Shown here: positions 35,572 to 51,107 of the stretch, one piece after another | Position numbering within the stretch: position 1 is the first letter of the stretch | How the letters are laid out: each line of letters starts with the position of its first letter | Assembly (NCBI GenBank): GCA_004369045.1 | Contig: ML213519.1 | Location: 291,060-355,059 of the forward strand | Reading direction: 5' to 3' | DNA length: 64,000 nt | Source of the DNA: Heliocybe sulcata | Taxonomy: Eukaryota > Basidiomycota > Agaricomycetes > Gloeophyllales > Gloeophyllaceae | Notes under the pieces: generated by a model | What the model was told of the DNA's origin: nothing | Database searches by the model: none | Seen by the model: only the letters and a program-made list of their open reading frames with translations | Position numbers and translations under genes: made by a program

Positions 35572-36180
35572 ATGGAATCGCTTGCATGTCCCGCTACTGT
35601 TCCCGAGAACGCTTATCCTATACGAGGCCCCCTTATGCTTACTCTCCACATCTCGTCTCCTCTGCAATCAAGCATCAACGACCTCCGTACGGAGTACTTT
35701 CCCCCGCACCGGCTCCTCGTCCCAGGTCATCTCACGCTATTCCACGCCTTACCCTCCTCCCCGCCTAGTCTCTCAGCAGTATTAGAGGACCTTCAGTCAG
35801 CAGTAGATACTGCAAGACCATTCGCCATTCACGCAGGCGAAGTGTTCAAGATGGGCCAGAGAGGCGTCGGGATCGACGTCAGCAATCATGAGATTGGGAG
35901 AGAAAAGATTACGAAGCTCCGAAGCGCGCTTCTGAGACGGTGGATAGACCGGGGCCTGACACTTACAAATCAGGATCGGCAGACGCTTAAAAGACCGCAT
36001 TTTACAATCATGAACAAGGAGTCGGACCTTGAGAAAGTGGAGGCCTGTTTTGCTGAGGTTAGACGGAGAATGGGGGAGGACAGGATGTGGAAGACGGGAG
36101 TTGCGTTGGGTATTGAAGTGTGGGAGTACTTGGTCGGGGGACGATGGAGATTTGTTAGGTTGTTCAAGTTCAGACAGTGA
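35572..36180 (+). CDS. 2H phosphoesterase, 2'-5' RNA ligase/cyclic phosphodiesterase-like
   Basis: A small single-domain protein of the 2H superfamily. The two signature motifs are present: HLTLFHAL (about residue 45) and HFTIMNK (about residue 145), the HxTh pairs that supply the two catalytic His. Family members hydrolyse cyclic phosphates on RNA ends or nucleotides. Other recognisable blocks are PLMLTLHISS, EYFPPHRLLVPGHLTLF and the C-terminal EVWEYLVGGRWRFVRLFKF. ATG 35572 is the first in-frame Met that leaves the domain complete. The frame is open to about 35490, so a spliced N-terminal exon is possible. There is no intron in the core. Expected location is cytosolic or nuclear. The specific substrate cannot be told. 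Confidence 0.82.
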   Translation: MESLACPATVPENAYPIRGPLMLTLHISSPLQSSINDLRTEYFPPHRLLVPGHLTLFHALPSSPPSLSAVLEDLQSAVDTARPFAIHAGEVFKMGQRGVGIDVSNHEIGREKITKLRSALLRRWIDRGLTLTNQDRQTLKRPHFTIMNKESDLEKVEACFAEVRRRMGEDRMWKTGVALGIEVWEYLVGGRWRFVRLFKFRQ

Positions 36181-37425
36181 AAATGGCACGCGGGAATGGA
36201 AGTGAGAGTCTGGTACTACCGTACCAGTACGAGCATCCGGATTATTAGGCTCGACGTCCAACTCGGCGGGAGGTTACCGATGGAGTTGCAAAATAACGAG
36301 TTATTAGACACGTGGCGAGTTATTAGACACGTGGTAGTTATTAGACACGTGGCTGGCGGCTTTTTTGTCACTTCGTGCGGTTGTGCGCTCTCTGAGCTGC
36401 CTGGAATGTCTGGAAAATATTTGTACTATAAGCTACAGAAATGGCTTTTCACATTGTCAGCTTCCATGGTATCCGATAATAGTACTACATAAAGTGTTAG
36501 ACGGCTGTGGACATGCACCACAATATTGATAGCGGTTGCATCCTGAAACATCCAAAATGCCTACAGATCAATATGAGTGCACTGAAATTTACACTGCATA
36601 TCGAGCACTATAAGATTCGAAGTGTGCGTGCATATGATGGGCGGAATCTTGGCAGTTCCCCGATGCCCCGCTCAATATGGGACGGCAATTCACACTCCGC
36701 TCAATATCGACCGGGACCAACCAGCCTTGTGCGACAGAGAACGTACTTCCTGAGAATAAAAAATAGTGATACATATATAAGCATGCTTGGAATCTTTTGC
36801 CTCATCTTCTGATCTGAGTGATGCTACCAGCCTCGTTCATTATTGCGGCCGAGGAGCGGAGTTTAAAATCTGCATTTGGCCCGCTCAATGGATGGATTCC
36901 CTTCGATCGGAAAGTATATGAAGATTTATTGGTCCATCAATATTAAGGGTGACATTTAATCTATGTAAGTAAGTAGGCCAGCTCCGGCATGACCCATACC
37001 TGCAAGGATTCTCCAGCAGTCTTGACTAGAAAACGCTACCCTCCGGTCGAAGACCGGAGAGAAAATTATGAATTGTAGTCGTAAAAATCAGAAAAAGATA
37101 CACATTTGGTGTAGGGTCAAATTCCATCTCTTTCGGTTTAATTCCGACGACACGTCGCAATGATGCAAGGTAGCAGCTGCTGTAGCCACATCTGGTACGG
37201 ACCACATGGCTCTGTGAGCCAGTAGCGATTTTTCTTTTTCTTTTTTCTTTTAATTTTTCTTTTCTTGCAACTCCATCATTATCGAGCCAACTCGGCAGCC
37301 ACCGGAGTGGTGACAAACAACCACAAATAGGATGCATAGTTGAGTTGATTACTTCGAGTTGACGTGCTCCACTCTCCTAAGTCGAATACGGTTCCATATT
37401 GCCAGCGCTCGTCAACAAGTCGGGG
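36181..37425. other. Intergenic with CACGTG tandem repeat and a poly-pyrimidine tract
   Basis: About 1.2 kb. It holds the three-unit repeat at 36298-36354, AT-rich sequence at about 36740-36960, and a T/C-only-like tract at about 37224-37268. No gene recognised. Confidence 0.5.
36298..36354. repeat. Tandem repeat of three ~19-bp units, each with CACGTG
   Basis: The unit GTTATTAGACACGTGG occurs three times in a row, with short variable spacers. The palindromic CACGTG cores lie at 36309-36314, 36328-36333 and 36346-36351, spaced 19 and 18 bases. CACGTG is the E-box bound by bHLH factors such as Pho4/Cbf1 types. Confidence 0.9.
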
Positions 37426-39496
37426 ATGTGCGACGTAGCGAACAAGATGGCAATCGCGCCTCCGGCGTGCCACTTCCGTTGGGGTGATCAGTCAGGGAGA
37501 GAGACGCAGTTCCGAGGGACCATCGAATTCCACGGCTTGCGAGCTGATTGCAACGCTGGCCACAGGGAAGACAGAGACAGTCCACCCGTTGGTGATGGCA
37601 GCTGGAGGGTATGCTGTCCCAATAGAGCCGTATGATCCTTTAGCATCATTCACCTCCTGCCGGCAGATTCGTCTTGAATTCTCTCGCGACCCTGAAGACA
37701 AAGAGTGGCTTGGTATCTGCCTTTGTTTTTCAAACCCTCAAAGTAGTTGCTTCAAATGTGCGAAATTTAGTGCGAATGTGAGTGATCTCCTGTACTGGGA
37801 AATATGTCCTCCGACTGTGCTAGGCAGATGAAATGCGGGAAGGAGGTTATTGCAACAGTCAGAAGATGGATGCCACCCTGTATATATGACAAGCGCGGTG
37901 CAACGCAGAGCATCCCTCTATTCTGCAAACTGAGCGAATTTCTAAAGAACCAGGACTTAATGAAGCAGGTAAGCGGAACGTGTGGCAGCTAGTCTTCCGT
38001 TGTTGCTGATAAGAATCGAGCAGCTGAGCGCAGTCGATCGACACAAGATGAACGCGGAATGAGTAAAATATAGCAAGACTGTCGATACAAAGGTATCTAT
38101 GTTTGTATCTATTTGTCCCTAGTGGCAGTGTATCGTGCCGTACAACACGAATCTCAACAGTTGCGACGCTGAATTCTCCACAGGATACGCTCCTCTTGGA
38201 ATATGTCATCACCGAATACCCGATAAACTACTGCCCTCTCAACCTTGAGCCACCAATTTCCGGGCTCTCGGAAGCTATGGCCACGATGTTTGACGACGTC
38301 GACTCATCGGATTTATGCTTTATTATCCGACATAATACAGTGCTTGAAGACTGTCCCAGAAAGATCTATGCTCATAGCAAGATTTTGGCATCAAGGTGTC
38401 CCTATTATCGAACGCGTAAGTCCTATCATTCCATTGTCTAATGTTTCATGCTTCTCCTAGCAACCATGTAGTGTTTGAGTCCGGTTTCTCCGAAAGCGAA
38501 GACCACTGCGCTGAACCGGAGTCGTTCAACGACCACCAATGGGAGGAGCAAACTGACTCTGACTACGATCTGGCTGATGCAGGCCAGACTTCTCCGAGTC
38601 CTTGTGGAACACCAGAATTAGCAGAGGACGGAGAAATGGAAGACTTCCGTGCTGGGGTACGTGACTCTTTCGCATATTCCAGTTTTACTATGACAGTGTT
38701 AAAGGACCGGTCTCCTGCTCAACCATCGCCTGCATCTGATGGTAAAGAACCCAAAGGAGAAATGATTGTAAGCAAGAAATACAGAAATATCTATATCATG
38801 GACAGCTCGTAAGTATGATGACCCGTATCTGTCTGCTCCGCTCTGGGGTTCCTGATTTGTTTCACCAGATATCGAACATACAGGGCTTTATTATACTATC
38901 TTTACACGGGGTACGGTTGCATTGCTTATCGGTGTTGTGAAGATAGTCTCAACTGTCGCAGATGTATTGCGTTTGCGCCACTTCGGTCTGTCTACAACGC
39001 CGCCAAGGATGCTGCGATATCTGCCGCGCCCGAGGGTCAATTTCCTAGTCGAGCAGACTACAACAGCGAAAATGCGTTAGTTATATCCCCTGGCGGCGGA
39101 AGAGAGAACGTCCAGTGGGTCAGTGCTAAAAGCATGTACAGGCTTTGCGATAGTGCGTGTGAGACCATCAGCAGAGCTAATATATAGCCCTAACCAGGCG
39201 CGACCCTACAGAGCTGGACGTCGCGGAAGTAAAAGACGTTGCCGCCCGCTTCATCCGGAACGCTCTGACCCCGGAGATAGTGATTGCCGAACTCAGCTCT
39301 CAGTTCTCATCCTTGTTCCCCGAGATCCTAGAGGACCAAGAAGAATATCTCACCAACCATTGGGCGAGTCCTGGGTGCAGGGTGATGCTGAATTTGACTG
39401 ACCGTCCATTCACAGGCGGAAGTCTGTCAAACAAAGAGCTTCGAGAGCTATATGGCTGATGTGTTCGGCAGTTTCTCTGAGAAACATCATCAGGTA
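37426..39496 (+). CDS. MATH-like plus BTB/POZ domain protein
   Basis: A member of the large agaricomycete BTB families; such proteins commonly act as CUL3 substrate adaptors, though many are uncharacterised. The N-terminal part looks MATH-like: PPVGDGSWR joined over an intron (about 37610-37667) to IRLEFSRDPEDKEWLGICLC, then KLSEFLKNQDLMKQ and DTLLLEYVITE. The BTB core begins at about 38278 (MFDDVDSSDLCFIIRHNTVL, RKIYAHSKILASRCPYYRT). After an intron follow FESGFSE, an acidic insert, IYIMDSS, YRTYRALLYYLYTG, SAKSMYRLCD and VKDVAARFIRNALTPEIVIA. The start and the last exon are uncertain: the start could be 37426, 37447 or an upstream exon, and stops at about 39474, 39496 or 39538 depend on the last splice. 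The insert between the BTB halves is longer than usual. Confidence 0.72.
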
Positions 39497-40059
39497 ATGC
39501 TCAAGCGCTTGATGGCGACTTCAAGGCAGTCAAAATGAGCATGGTTGCTACCGTAGGCTTTGATAGACTTCCCGTCATGGGCGTAGCCTAGATGTTGCCC
39601 GAGGTTGATGCGCAAGGACTCGTCCTTTCAACTACCATTAAGCTCTCTCGAGACTGCTTTATGGTTTATGTCAGGTTGCCATTGTACTCGAATGAATTTC
39701 TGTTGCAAGCGTGTCTCCCTTGCCATTACAGGAAAGTCGACTCTGCAGCTTGTGATACTTCCGCTGTCATCAGCTCCGAATGCCATTGAGCTAAGGACTT
39801 CGCACGACCATTTCTTCAGCACCGCATGTCTAGAGCTGCCGGACCTGCTGCAGGGCGTCACGCACCGTGATTGCTCGGAACGAGTTGCGCAAGCACGCAG
39901 CTGCAGTCTGTGTTCATGTAGCACTTCATACCGACTATCTCCGTCTGCATCGTGGGCCACAGCAGGCTCGCCGTCAGCGCTTCGGCTAAGATAATGTTAA
40001 AGCATCCTTCGCATTTCGTGATTGAATCTAATTATCTTGGTTTGGCCGCCAAAATACAA
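39497..40059. other. Intergenic between BTB gene and DGAT2 (convergent)
   Basis: About 560 bases. Short open patches on both strands at about 39590-39990, none with recognisable similarity. No gene claimed. Confidence 0.4.
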
Positions 40060-41890
40060 TTAATCGATAATACTCAGTTCTCTCTTGCGTGATCGCGCGA
40101 ACTGGTCCTTGTATGTATCCCATATCCTATTCACATATGTCATGTCAAAAATGTGGACGGTTAGGGCCAAGAAGACGAGACCACGAACCTCATCAGCTCC
40201 GCAATATACTCTTGCTGCACCCTCGTCACCTCCTCCATTGTTGGCTTCTCGCACTTCTCGCATACGATCGGTCGGCCGACTATAGTACTATTCAGTACAG
40301 CTCGATAGGAGGGAACTATTCAGATACTTACTGACGGAGACGATACGGCGTCGGTATGGCATCAAACCCAGGTTATCTGACAACGCCCAGGTTTGAGACG
40401 AGGCGTGCCACGTAGATGAGAACCACTCACAATTTAAGATGCCCCGGCCGTGGAAGAGAGGTAAGGTGAATCCGAAGACGCTCTGGAATTTCTTCTGTAG
40501 TGCGTATATTGTGGTCCCTTTTTGGTTGGGCATCTGCTGATAAATCTGATGGCAGCCCAAGCCTCAGAAAAGGGGAGACTTTGGTTTATACCGCGTCGAC
40601 TCACATCGTTCTCGCCAAAAGAAAATACGGGAACAAGTGCAGCCCTGTATATACATCAGACGCGAAATGGCGAAGAACGAGTAAACGAGACTGACCCGTG
40701 CTGTATCGCAATCTTGATAAACCCGAGTCTGAACATGGAGCGCTCAGCCGCTTTCGCAACTTCCAGAAGCCTAGATGACTCACCTCCTTCTGAGGGTCAG
40801 GTCGGCGGTACCAGGGTGCGCAGCCAGACTCTCCGCTGCACCTCCTACCACGATCGTGATCGCCTGGCCGGGGCCACCGCTGAGTATGTTATTACAGGAC
40901 TCCTTGCTAACTGAACATATTCCCATGGCAAGAATGATGTCTCGGTATATGGGAACAGTGAAGTTTGAGGTAAGGGTGAGGAGGTGAGGCGTGAGCCCAG
41001 GGAAGGCGCTAGCGAAGCCGGTAGCTACAGCGGCTCAGCCCGAGGGACAACGGTAAAAGAGAATGTGACATACCTTCGGTGGCAAATGTCGCAATAGCAC
41101 CCCTGTAGTGTAGCAAGATACTCAATTTCCCTACGAGGCTCTCGCAGAAAGACAGAAAACGCACATGCCAATGATCCCTGCAAATGACTACTCAGCATCT
41201 TCCCGGAGGCAACAAGGCAGGGATCTCTCATTACCATGGGGGTGATATCCGAACACGTAAGGGCGGTCTGGAGGGAGTTCGCATTGCTGTCTCGGGGGTT
41301 ATTCAGAAGGTCCGTGAAGAGTGGCGGAACGGGTCTGCGGACCTTTAGAAATCTGAGTGACGCGGTTGTAGGTTAGAAGAAAATACATCCAAATAGAGGA
41401 TGCACATACGATGCAGGATAGTAGTCAGCAAAGTACCTCCAAAACCTAACGGACCGAAACCACGGGCTTATTCTCCCTCCATGCTCGGGGCTCTTGTCTA
41501 TCCAATGTATCCAAGCAAGATACGCAGCTATAAACGGCCACAACGGCGGAAACGAACTGTCCACTGCCCTCAATCGCTCGCCCTGACAGGATGCATGGAA
41601 CGTACCACACGATCAAAAATAGGAACGTCGTGATGGGAATCAGCGAGGACCAAACCGCCACCGCCAGCATCTGCAGCCTCCGCTTTCGGGGAATCTTAGA
41701 GGGTACGAAACTGGGCCAGTAGACCCATCAGGCAATATTCCGCAGCATGAAAACTGTGCACTAACTCGATCTTTGCAGCATGAGCGGCCACAGGTCGTAA
41801 AGGTGTCGTGCTGAGTTTCGATAGTTTGTCCTTGAGGGACGAGGAGGATAACGAGCGTGAAGCAGACGAGAAAGCCCTGCCTGCGTCCAT
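40060..41890 (-). CDS. DGA1: Diacylglycerol O-acyltransferase type 2
   Basis: Catalyses the last step of triacylglycerol synthesis (acyl-CoA plus diacylglycerol) at the ER and lipid droplets. Start 41890 (MDAGRAFSSASRSLSSSSLK). After a hydrophilic N-terminus come TM segments (QMLAVAVWSSLIPITTFLFL), then AAYLAWIHWIDKSPEHGG, SPWFRSVRFWRYFADYYPAS and the catalytic motif RPYVFGYHPHG. Small exons restore IIGM|GAIATFATE. TSNFTVPIYRDIILAMGICS, NNILSGGPGQAITIVVGGAA, ESLAAHPGTADLTLR, LGFIKIAIQHG, ALVPVFSFGEND and IYQQMPNQKGTTIYALQKKF follow, then GFTLPLFHGRGIL and a C-terminus KDQFARSRKRELSIID. All DGAT2 landmarks (HPHG, PH-type, FSFGEND) are present. It has at least ten introns. It lies about 290 bp downstream of CDC48 on the same strand. 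Confidence 0.94.
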
Positions 41891-42183
41891 CGTGTATGCA
41901 ATCAGAGTACGGTGTCCGATGCTGCGGACGGCGTCCAGAACACTCGCAGTCAGGTACTAAGCGGGGCCCCGGTGACGTGCTAGTGGTGGTCGACAGGAGG
42001 GAGGCACAATCAACATCGTGCAGACCGACAGCCCGGCCACCAGAAATACTCATCTTACGCGACTGGAAGAATGCAAGGAAATGCGATTGTTTCGACTACA
42101 GTACAAAACTTGAGAAAATGCTGCTGCAACGGTTCTAACTTCGTGACCTCCAACACAGAATCGTAAAATGCCTAACCGGGAAC

Positions 42184-45438
<3,255 letters not shown>

Positions 45439-46443
45439 TTAGATTTCTTCGTCGTCCATATTTATATCCTCCACCGGAAAGTCTCCGACCTTGACTTTCT
45501 CGGGGCGCACGAACACACCGTAGTTCGGCCGGCACTCGAAGTAACGCTCTCCTTGCACCCTGCGCGTGGTCCGTTGTCAATTCCCTAGAGAAGACTTGAT
45601 GGAATCGATAACTTACGACCCGTCGTTTTTCCCGAACGGCTCATCATATTCGATCCCGACCCATATCCCGCTCTTCGCGAACTTTGTAGGACCGACGAAG
45701 CGGACGGTACCCCGCTTGCTGAGACCTTCTTCGCTACTTTCGACTTCGCAGCGCGCCCCTACTTGAACATTGACCTCGGGTAACGACACTGCGCCATTGT
45801 CTTCGTCCTTTTTCTCTCCAAATCGACCAAGCTTATGGCGTTGCTTGTACATCAGGACGCTGTCTGCAATTAGACTGATAAGTCAACGGATCACGAGGTA
45901 TAGGTTCGTTGACGTACCTTGACGCTTCTGATACTCGCTCTCGCTAAGCTCAAACTTCTGGACTTGAGACACATCGCTCAATTGGCCAGTGAACGAGGCA
46001 GACGGATTCGTATCCGCGACCTGGCTCAAATCCGCAATCAAATTTCCGGCTCGGTACAGTATCAAGGTTAACTCTTACGTTCATAACTTGATAATCCCTC
46101 AACCCATAAAACCCCAACGGCTTGCTGTCATCATCCAAGGCCCCGATGGCTTGAGCGTCCGTCTCAGAATTCAACACCGAGATGGCTTGGTTTGGCACAG
46201 GGATTCCGGTGATGAGCTCGAGTTTTCCCTAATCATAGAAATTTCGAAACATCAGGATATCCGTATTTGCGTTGCCGTAAGAGACATAGACATATAGCGA
46301 AGTGTGTTTCAGTGGCGGGAGTAGGATACCAAAGCGTGACCAGCACACGCAACCTTTAGCTGCCCAACAGTCAAATGCAGATCAAAACGACGCTCTGACC
46401 GCGTATCAGGAGATTTGACGAAGACTGTGACTGTCCCAGACAT
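45439..46443 (-). CDS. ALF1: Tubulin-folding cofactor B (CAP-Gly protein, Alf1)
   Basis: Binds alpha-tubulin during folding and heterodimer assembly with cofactor E. ATG 46443 gives [20 protein letters not shown], the start of the N-terminal ubiquitin-like domain ([10 protein letters not shown], then [34 protein letters not shown]). A linker follows ([25 protein letters not shown]). The C-terminal CAP-Gly domain reads [49 protein letters not shown], then [20 protein letters not shown]. The protein ends NMDDEEI, an EEI-type acidic tail as in the family. CAP-Gly usually carries GKNDG, and it is intact here. At least five exons with short introns. About 230 residues, the usual length. Confidence 0.93.
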
Positions 46444-47038
46444 GGCTGAGGTATGTGTATGAGGAATAATGCAAGAGATGAAGCTTTCGATCGCGATTGT
46501 GGCGTCGGAGTCAATATATGTTTGCCACGCTAATATCCTGCTCCTTTACAAGCAGCATGCATATGGCACCTCTCTTCTCTGGCGAATTGAAAGCCGCTCA
46601 TCTACAAAGAGCTTCCTGAGCTTTGATATGCGTATCTTTCTTTTCAAGTTCATATATTTGGCTTTTCTTCACCGCTGGAAATTAAGTTCAAGCATCCACG
46701 ATGGTAGCACACGCACGGGCTGAGCACGCCTTCTGCACTACACACCTGACTACAAAGCTAATCACAATCGTCTGATATTTTACTCAGGCCCAATACCTCC
46801 TTAGGCGCATTCTCATAAGAAATCGGGCTTCGCAGGTCCAAGTAGGGCTCAAAATCCGACGTCGGCTCGCTTCTAGCGCTAGAACGGCGTGGTTACCTTG
46901 GGGAACGCAATTCCTTATGACACCGGGTAATGGACAGCTGATACCTATCCATTTTTGCGCGGGATATTTATAAAGACCTCAGCGTATGAGCCTGCCGAGT
47001 CTTCCAGCTAGAGGGCACTGTAACTCACTCGTGGTGGT
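46444..47038. other. Divergent intergenic region between TBCB and DUF6534 copy 2
   Basis: About 600 bases separating start codons on opposite strands. A TATTTATAAAGAC-like TATA candidate lies at about 46967-46975, some 65 bases before the plus-strand ATG. No gene seen. Confidence 0.5.
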
Positions 47039-48922
47039 ATGGGCGCGACCCCCCATAGCACGATAGGCGCAAGCCTAATAGGCTCAATAGTCTCCACTAT
47101 GTCAGTCAAACATTCTATATGGTGCAGCTCTTCAGCTCATATGATAGCAATAACCCTCAGGCTATACGGTGTCGCCTTGGGACAAACGGTACATTACTAC
47201 AGATCGTTCCCTACGGATCACAAGTGGATCAAGTCATTGGTACGTGCAGATTGGCTATCGGTTTCAGCGTCGACAGCTTATTCCTCGATAGGTTGCCTTC
47301 GTATTAGTCGTAAGCTTCTGCTCGGACTGTCGTGATCCTCTGGGTGCTGAGATCCGTTATAGGCTGAGACGTTGCAACAAGTTCTCATCGTCCACTCACA
47401 GTGGCGATACGTTGTCGTTCGATGCATTGGTGTTACCGCACCCTGTGTGAAAGACAGCTGGTTGCGTCATCTCTCATACCCCTCGCTCAATAAATTACTG
47501 ATTCTATACGACCCATTTCGCTCAGGAGCATTGTCGTACGTATCAGTTTCCCAGTTCTCATTTCCCTGACGAATAGTGCTTGTGATAGTTTCAGACCTGT
47601 CCATCAGTCAGTGCCTCCCGGTGCAGTGGTCAACGATTTACCTGACTCCTCAGCCACGGTTTCCAGACTCTCATCTTCTTGACGGTCCAGTTGTGCGTCC
47701 AGCATGCTTTCCTATATGGCAGTCGGCGCAGCCTACTGAGCGTCTGCTATTTATATCTCCTTCCAGGTTCTACATATCCAAAATATGGAAATGTGTGTAA
47801 CATCCTTCCACTGATTGCGTTGAGGAACTAATGACCGTCTAGTCGGGCAGCATCGAATGTCCATCTTCCTAGTACGTGCATCACATTGCATCTGCATGGC
47901 TTGGCGCCATGATGACTTATCCGATGATCTATGTCACAATCCAGATCATATGTAGTCTTATCAGTGCGGGTAAGAGCGCCTCCTCATATGATCCTCCTTT
48001 AACTCATCTGCTTCTAAGGGTCCTCTATCGGTTAGTCTACCCTCCATTATTTGAATTAGACATCTAATTAAATCACTCCTGACAGCGTTCATGATACTCG
48101 AGTGCGCACACAGTCACGCTCTGTCCTCTCCTTTGTCCTCAACCGTGGCCCAGGTGGCTACTCCAGGTCGACGTTCCACAAGACTGGCGGAAAGGAAAAA
48201 TGGCAACAGCCGTAAGTTCACTCTTCACCAACCCTACGACAGCGCATCCTATCCTCCATTGCATATTATAGACGCTGCTCACCATCAGCGGGCTACACAC
48301 GGCCGTCACTGACGTCGGCATTACGGTCATCATGTGCCGCTGGCTATATAAGTCGTCAAGGGACGTGACGCAAGTGCATAGGTTTGTCTGTTCGCATTCC
48401 GCCTGGAGTTACATAATATATCGCGGCTGCAGTGTTGTTGATGGTTCTTGTGCTTTTTCAGGTCACTCACGCTAAGAATAATCAAGTATTTCGTAGCGTC
48501 CGGCATGTTCTCCAGGTCAGTTGGTGTAATGATATCTCTCGTATCACGAGTATGACAGTGCTTCAGCTGTACCACCGCCGCGTTTCTGATCGCGGTGAGT
48601 GTGTTTGATTTCCAGTTGTATCCGAGTCATGCTTGACAATGCTTCCCGCAGTTCTGGGTCTCCCCAGGCTCCATGGGATGGATCGCGACGTACTTCGTAG
48701 GCTCTAAAGGTACGCGGCTCCCTCCATGCGGAGACGTGATATATTCACTAAAATACCCCAGGATACTCAAACTCCATGCTGGCATTGTAGGTGCTTTTGA
48801 TTTGCAAGAGGGCGTATTAACTGAGATTGTCCAGGCTAAACAACCGCAAAGTAATGCGCTCCAAGCTCCGTCTCGCCGACAAGTCACTGGTCACGTCTCC
48901 GGAGCTCCATGAGGTTTGTTGA
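47039..48922 (+). CDS. DUF6534 multi-pass membrane protein (copy 2)
   Basis: Same family and exon logic as the gene at 22583-24414, on the opposite strand about 23 kb away. ATG 47039 gives MGATPHSTIGASLIGSIVST, then over an intron LYGVALGQTVHYYRSFPTDH and KWIKSL. LQQVLIVHSQWRYVV corresponds to LDTCQQIMLVHYHWW in copy 1. RFYISKIWK matches RRFYILQLWR, TAVTDVGITVIMCRWLYKSS matches TIITDVGITTTMVYRL, and SLTLRIIKYFVASGMFS matches the IYYFVVSGLFMW block. FWVSPGSMGWIATYFVGSK, YSNSMLAL and LNNRKVMRSKLRLADKS close the protein. The last exon reads to a stop at 48920-48922; a further intron with GTTTGT donor could extend it. About ten introns. A pheromone- or odorant-receptor-like role has been suggested for such families only by topology. 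Confidence 0.76.
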
Positions 48923-49386
48923 CTCCTTTCATTATTGTATAGCGTTGCATTGACATGGCAGCTCCCAAGGCACAAAATCACCACTTAAGAGAGTGCGCAT
49001 CTTTACCGGCAAGCCACTGGGGTATAGCTGTCTAGCACTCCTTCAAGGCTCGCGAACATGTACCGATAATCACCGTCTTTCTCGCTCCGTCGTGGATATG
49101 CATTCGTTACCACTATTGAAGGAACCTTCCTCGTTGAGTGCAGAAGTATCTCCTAGAGACACAAACCGCAGACTATGGTACACAGATTATATGAGCAAAA
49201 CAGCCATGCTGGGTACGTAGGGTACATGATTATGGTCGTCCTAAATGGAGCGTGTGAGATATGCAGTAGAAATACACAATGCGTAGCGTCTAGCGGGTGT
49301 ACAACCTAGATGAAAGAGCGGGGATAAAGATACTTTTGGAAGATGGTTATGGTCAAGCGTAAACACAAGATTGGGTCGCAACCCGG
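48923..49386. other. Convergent intergenic region between DUF6534 copy 2 and RIM2
   Basis: About 460 bases. An open patch at 49141-49217 (RDTNRRLWYTDYMSKTAM) could be a further C-terminal exon of the DUF6534 gene; otherwise nothing recognised. Confidence 0.35.
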
Positions 49387-50490
49387 CTATTGCCCCTCGC
49401 TCCACTGCAGAACTGCCTCGTATATGGAATACATGACCGCCGCATTCGGGATCACCCGCATCAAGTGCGCTGAGAGTCCGCCGTACAGCGCGCGCGCACC
49501 CTCCTCCGCCAGGACAAGCCGGAATGTCTGGAGTAGACCAGTATACTTGACCTTGCCATCGACAAGAGGCTGCCGTAGGCGCGTACGGAGGACCTCGTGC
49601 GGGTAGGTGATCAAACTCGCAACGCACTTTGCCGTACCTGCGCTGCCGAGCATGCCCAGCCACTCCGTGCCGCCGCCCTTGCCCTCCGTGTTCTTGGTGA
49701 GCTTCTTCAGCCGCTCGTACAACGTCCACTGGATCGTGCCCTCCGTGACGCCAAGGTAGCTCGCGCTCAGGCCCTTGTAGAAGCCCCGCACGCCTTCCTC
49801 GCGGAAGATCTTTTTGATGGTGTACCAACTGCCGCCCAGTGCTCTCTTCCCTATGTGGTGGGCCTCGCGCTCGAGCTGCAGGCGAGTCTTGACCACCCAG
49901 ATGGGGTTCGTCGCGGAGCTGGTGACGATGCCTGCGGAAGCGGCAGCGGTGAGGTGAACAAGAGTGTTTTCCTGACCGTTGTTGAAGTGTGTGGCGATGA
50001 GTTGCTTGCCGTTGCCGTAAGTGAAGAAATTTATGGAGCGGGCGGGGATGACGCCGACGAGTGTGGGACCAAGGCCTTTGAAGAGGGCCCGTGGCGACTC
50101 GTCGCGGTATATATCTCTGCTCGAAGATCAGAAAACGAGCGATAAGAGCTTAAAGCAACGCACCGAATGATATGTGCCGTCTCGACAAAGTTCCACAAAA
50201 GACCTCCCGGTTTTCGGACTTCTACCGCCGCCCCTCCTGGCACTGCAAGCTTCGCGTGCTGCTCCTGGTAAAGACTCGACTGTAATCGGGTCTTGACGAC
50301 GTCGAATGGACTTGTCACAATACCCCCGCACATTCCTCCAAGTCTAAGTTTTAACTTGCTATCAATGCCGAGTTCAATCTTGTAGATAAATCTACACTTA
50401 CCCACCAGCGACAAAATGGTGCCATGACTTTGCAGGTAGAAAGCTATTCCGTGCAGGGCTGGCCACTGGTGGAGGGGGTTCGTCGGACAT
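49387..50490 (-). CDS. RIM2: Mitochondrial pyrimidine nucleotide carrier (SLC25 family)
   Basis: An inner-membrane carrier exchanging pyrimidine (deoxy)nucleotides, needed for mitochondrial DNA and RNA synthesis. Start 50490 gives MSDEPPPPVASPARNSFLPA, then SWHHFVAGG and, over an intron, LGGMCGGIVTSPFDVVKTRL. The three carrier signatures are SPFDVVKTR, NPIWVVKTR and YPHEVLRTR; the middle W is typical of the RIM2/SLC25A33-36 branch. Between them are RDESPRALFKGLGPTLVGVI, PARSINFFTYGNGKQLIATH, GVRGFYKGLSASYLGVTEGT and the C-terminal GGLSAHLMRVIPNAAVMYSI. The long insert after the first signature (LYQEQHAKLAVPGG and on) is also usual for RIM2. Three or more introns. Stop at 49387. Confidence 0.92.
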
Positions 50491-51107
50491 GACTGTAATA
50501 TACGGCTCGACTGAGTATATTTCGTTAGACTTTGCCGAGCGTACGTCTCCGGCGAAGACAAAATTCCCCAACTTTCCCATACCCACGTGCACGGTGATAA
50601 TATAAGATAAACGCGCGCGGAAGCAATTCGTCGATCATGGGCACTTGTGTTCACGCAGGTGGGACGGAAACTATGAATCCAAATGCCAAATAGTTGACGG
50701 CATATCCGAGGTGTTTAGGAAGGCCAACCGACATGAGAAAGGAGGATGACAGCGGGTTAGGGTGCACCAAATCTGCAAAGCATTCGTTGTAGCCACAATT
50801 CGCAGACCAGAGGAATATCACTGCAGCCTAACGCATACCATAAACTGTTTTTGCTTCCGAAGCGTTGCAGCCAACCCATCAATGCATCATGCATTAGGTG
50901 TATTCGCCGCTGGCTTAATAACCGTCCCAGCGAGCCATCCGGGGCACTGTCATTTATAACATCGAGCCTGTCATCAACTTGTATCTCAAATGCAGGTGAA
51001 ATACATGATAGATATAGCTGCGTCAACCCCCATAAAAGCCCGACGTCAGGGAACTTCATAACGTTATTACAAACGGCCCACCTGGTCCAGCAACAAGCAT
51101 CAAAAGC
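50491..51107. other. Intergenic: RIM2 promoter and HER2 3' flank
   Basis: About 620 bases between two minus-strand genes. No gene or strong motif recognised. Confidence 0.4.

Noticed and set aside
36298-36354. CRISPR-like array
   Set aside because: Only three short units with almost no spacers, in a fungal nuclear genome; better read as a minisatellite or E-box array.
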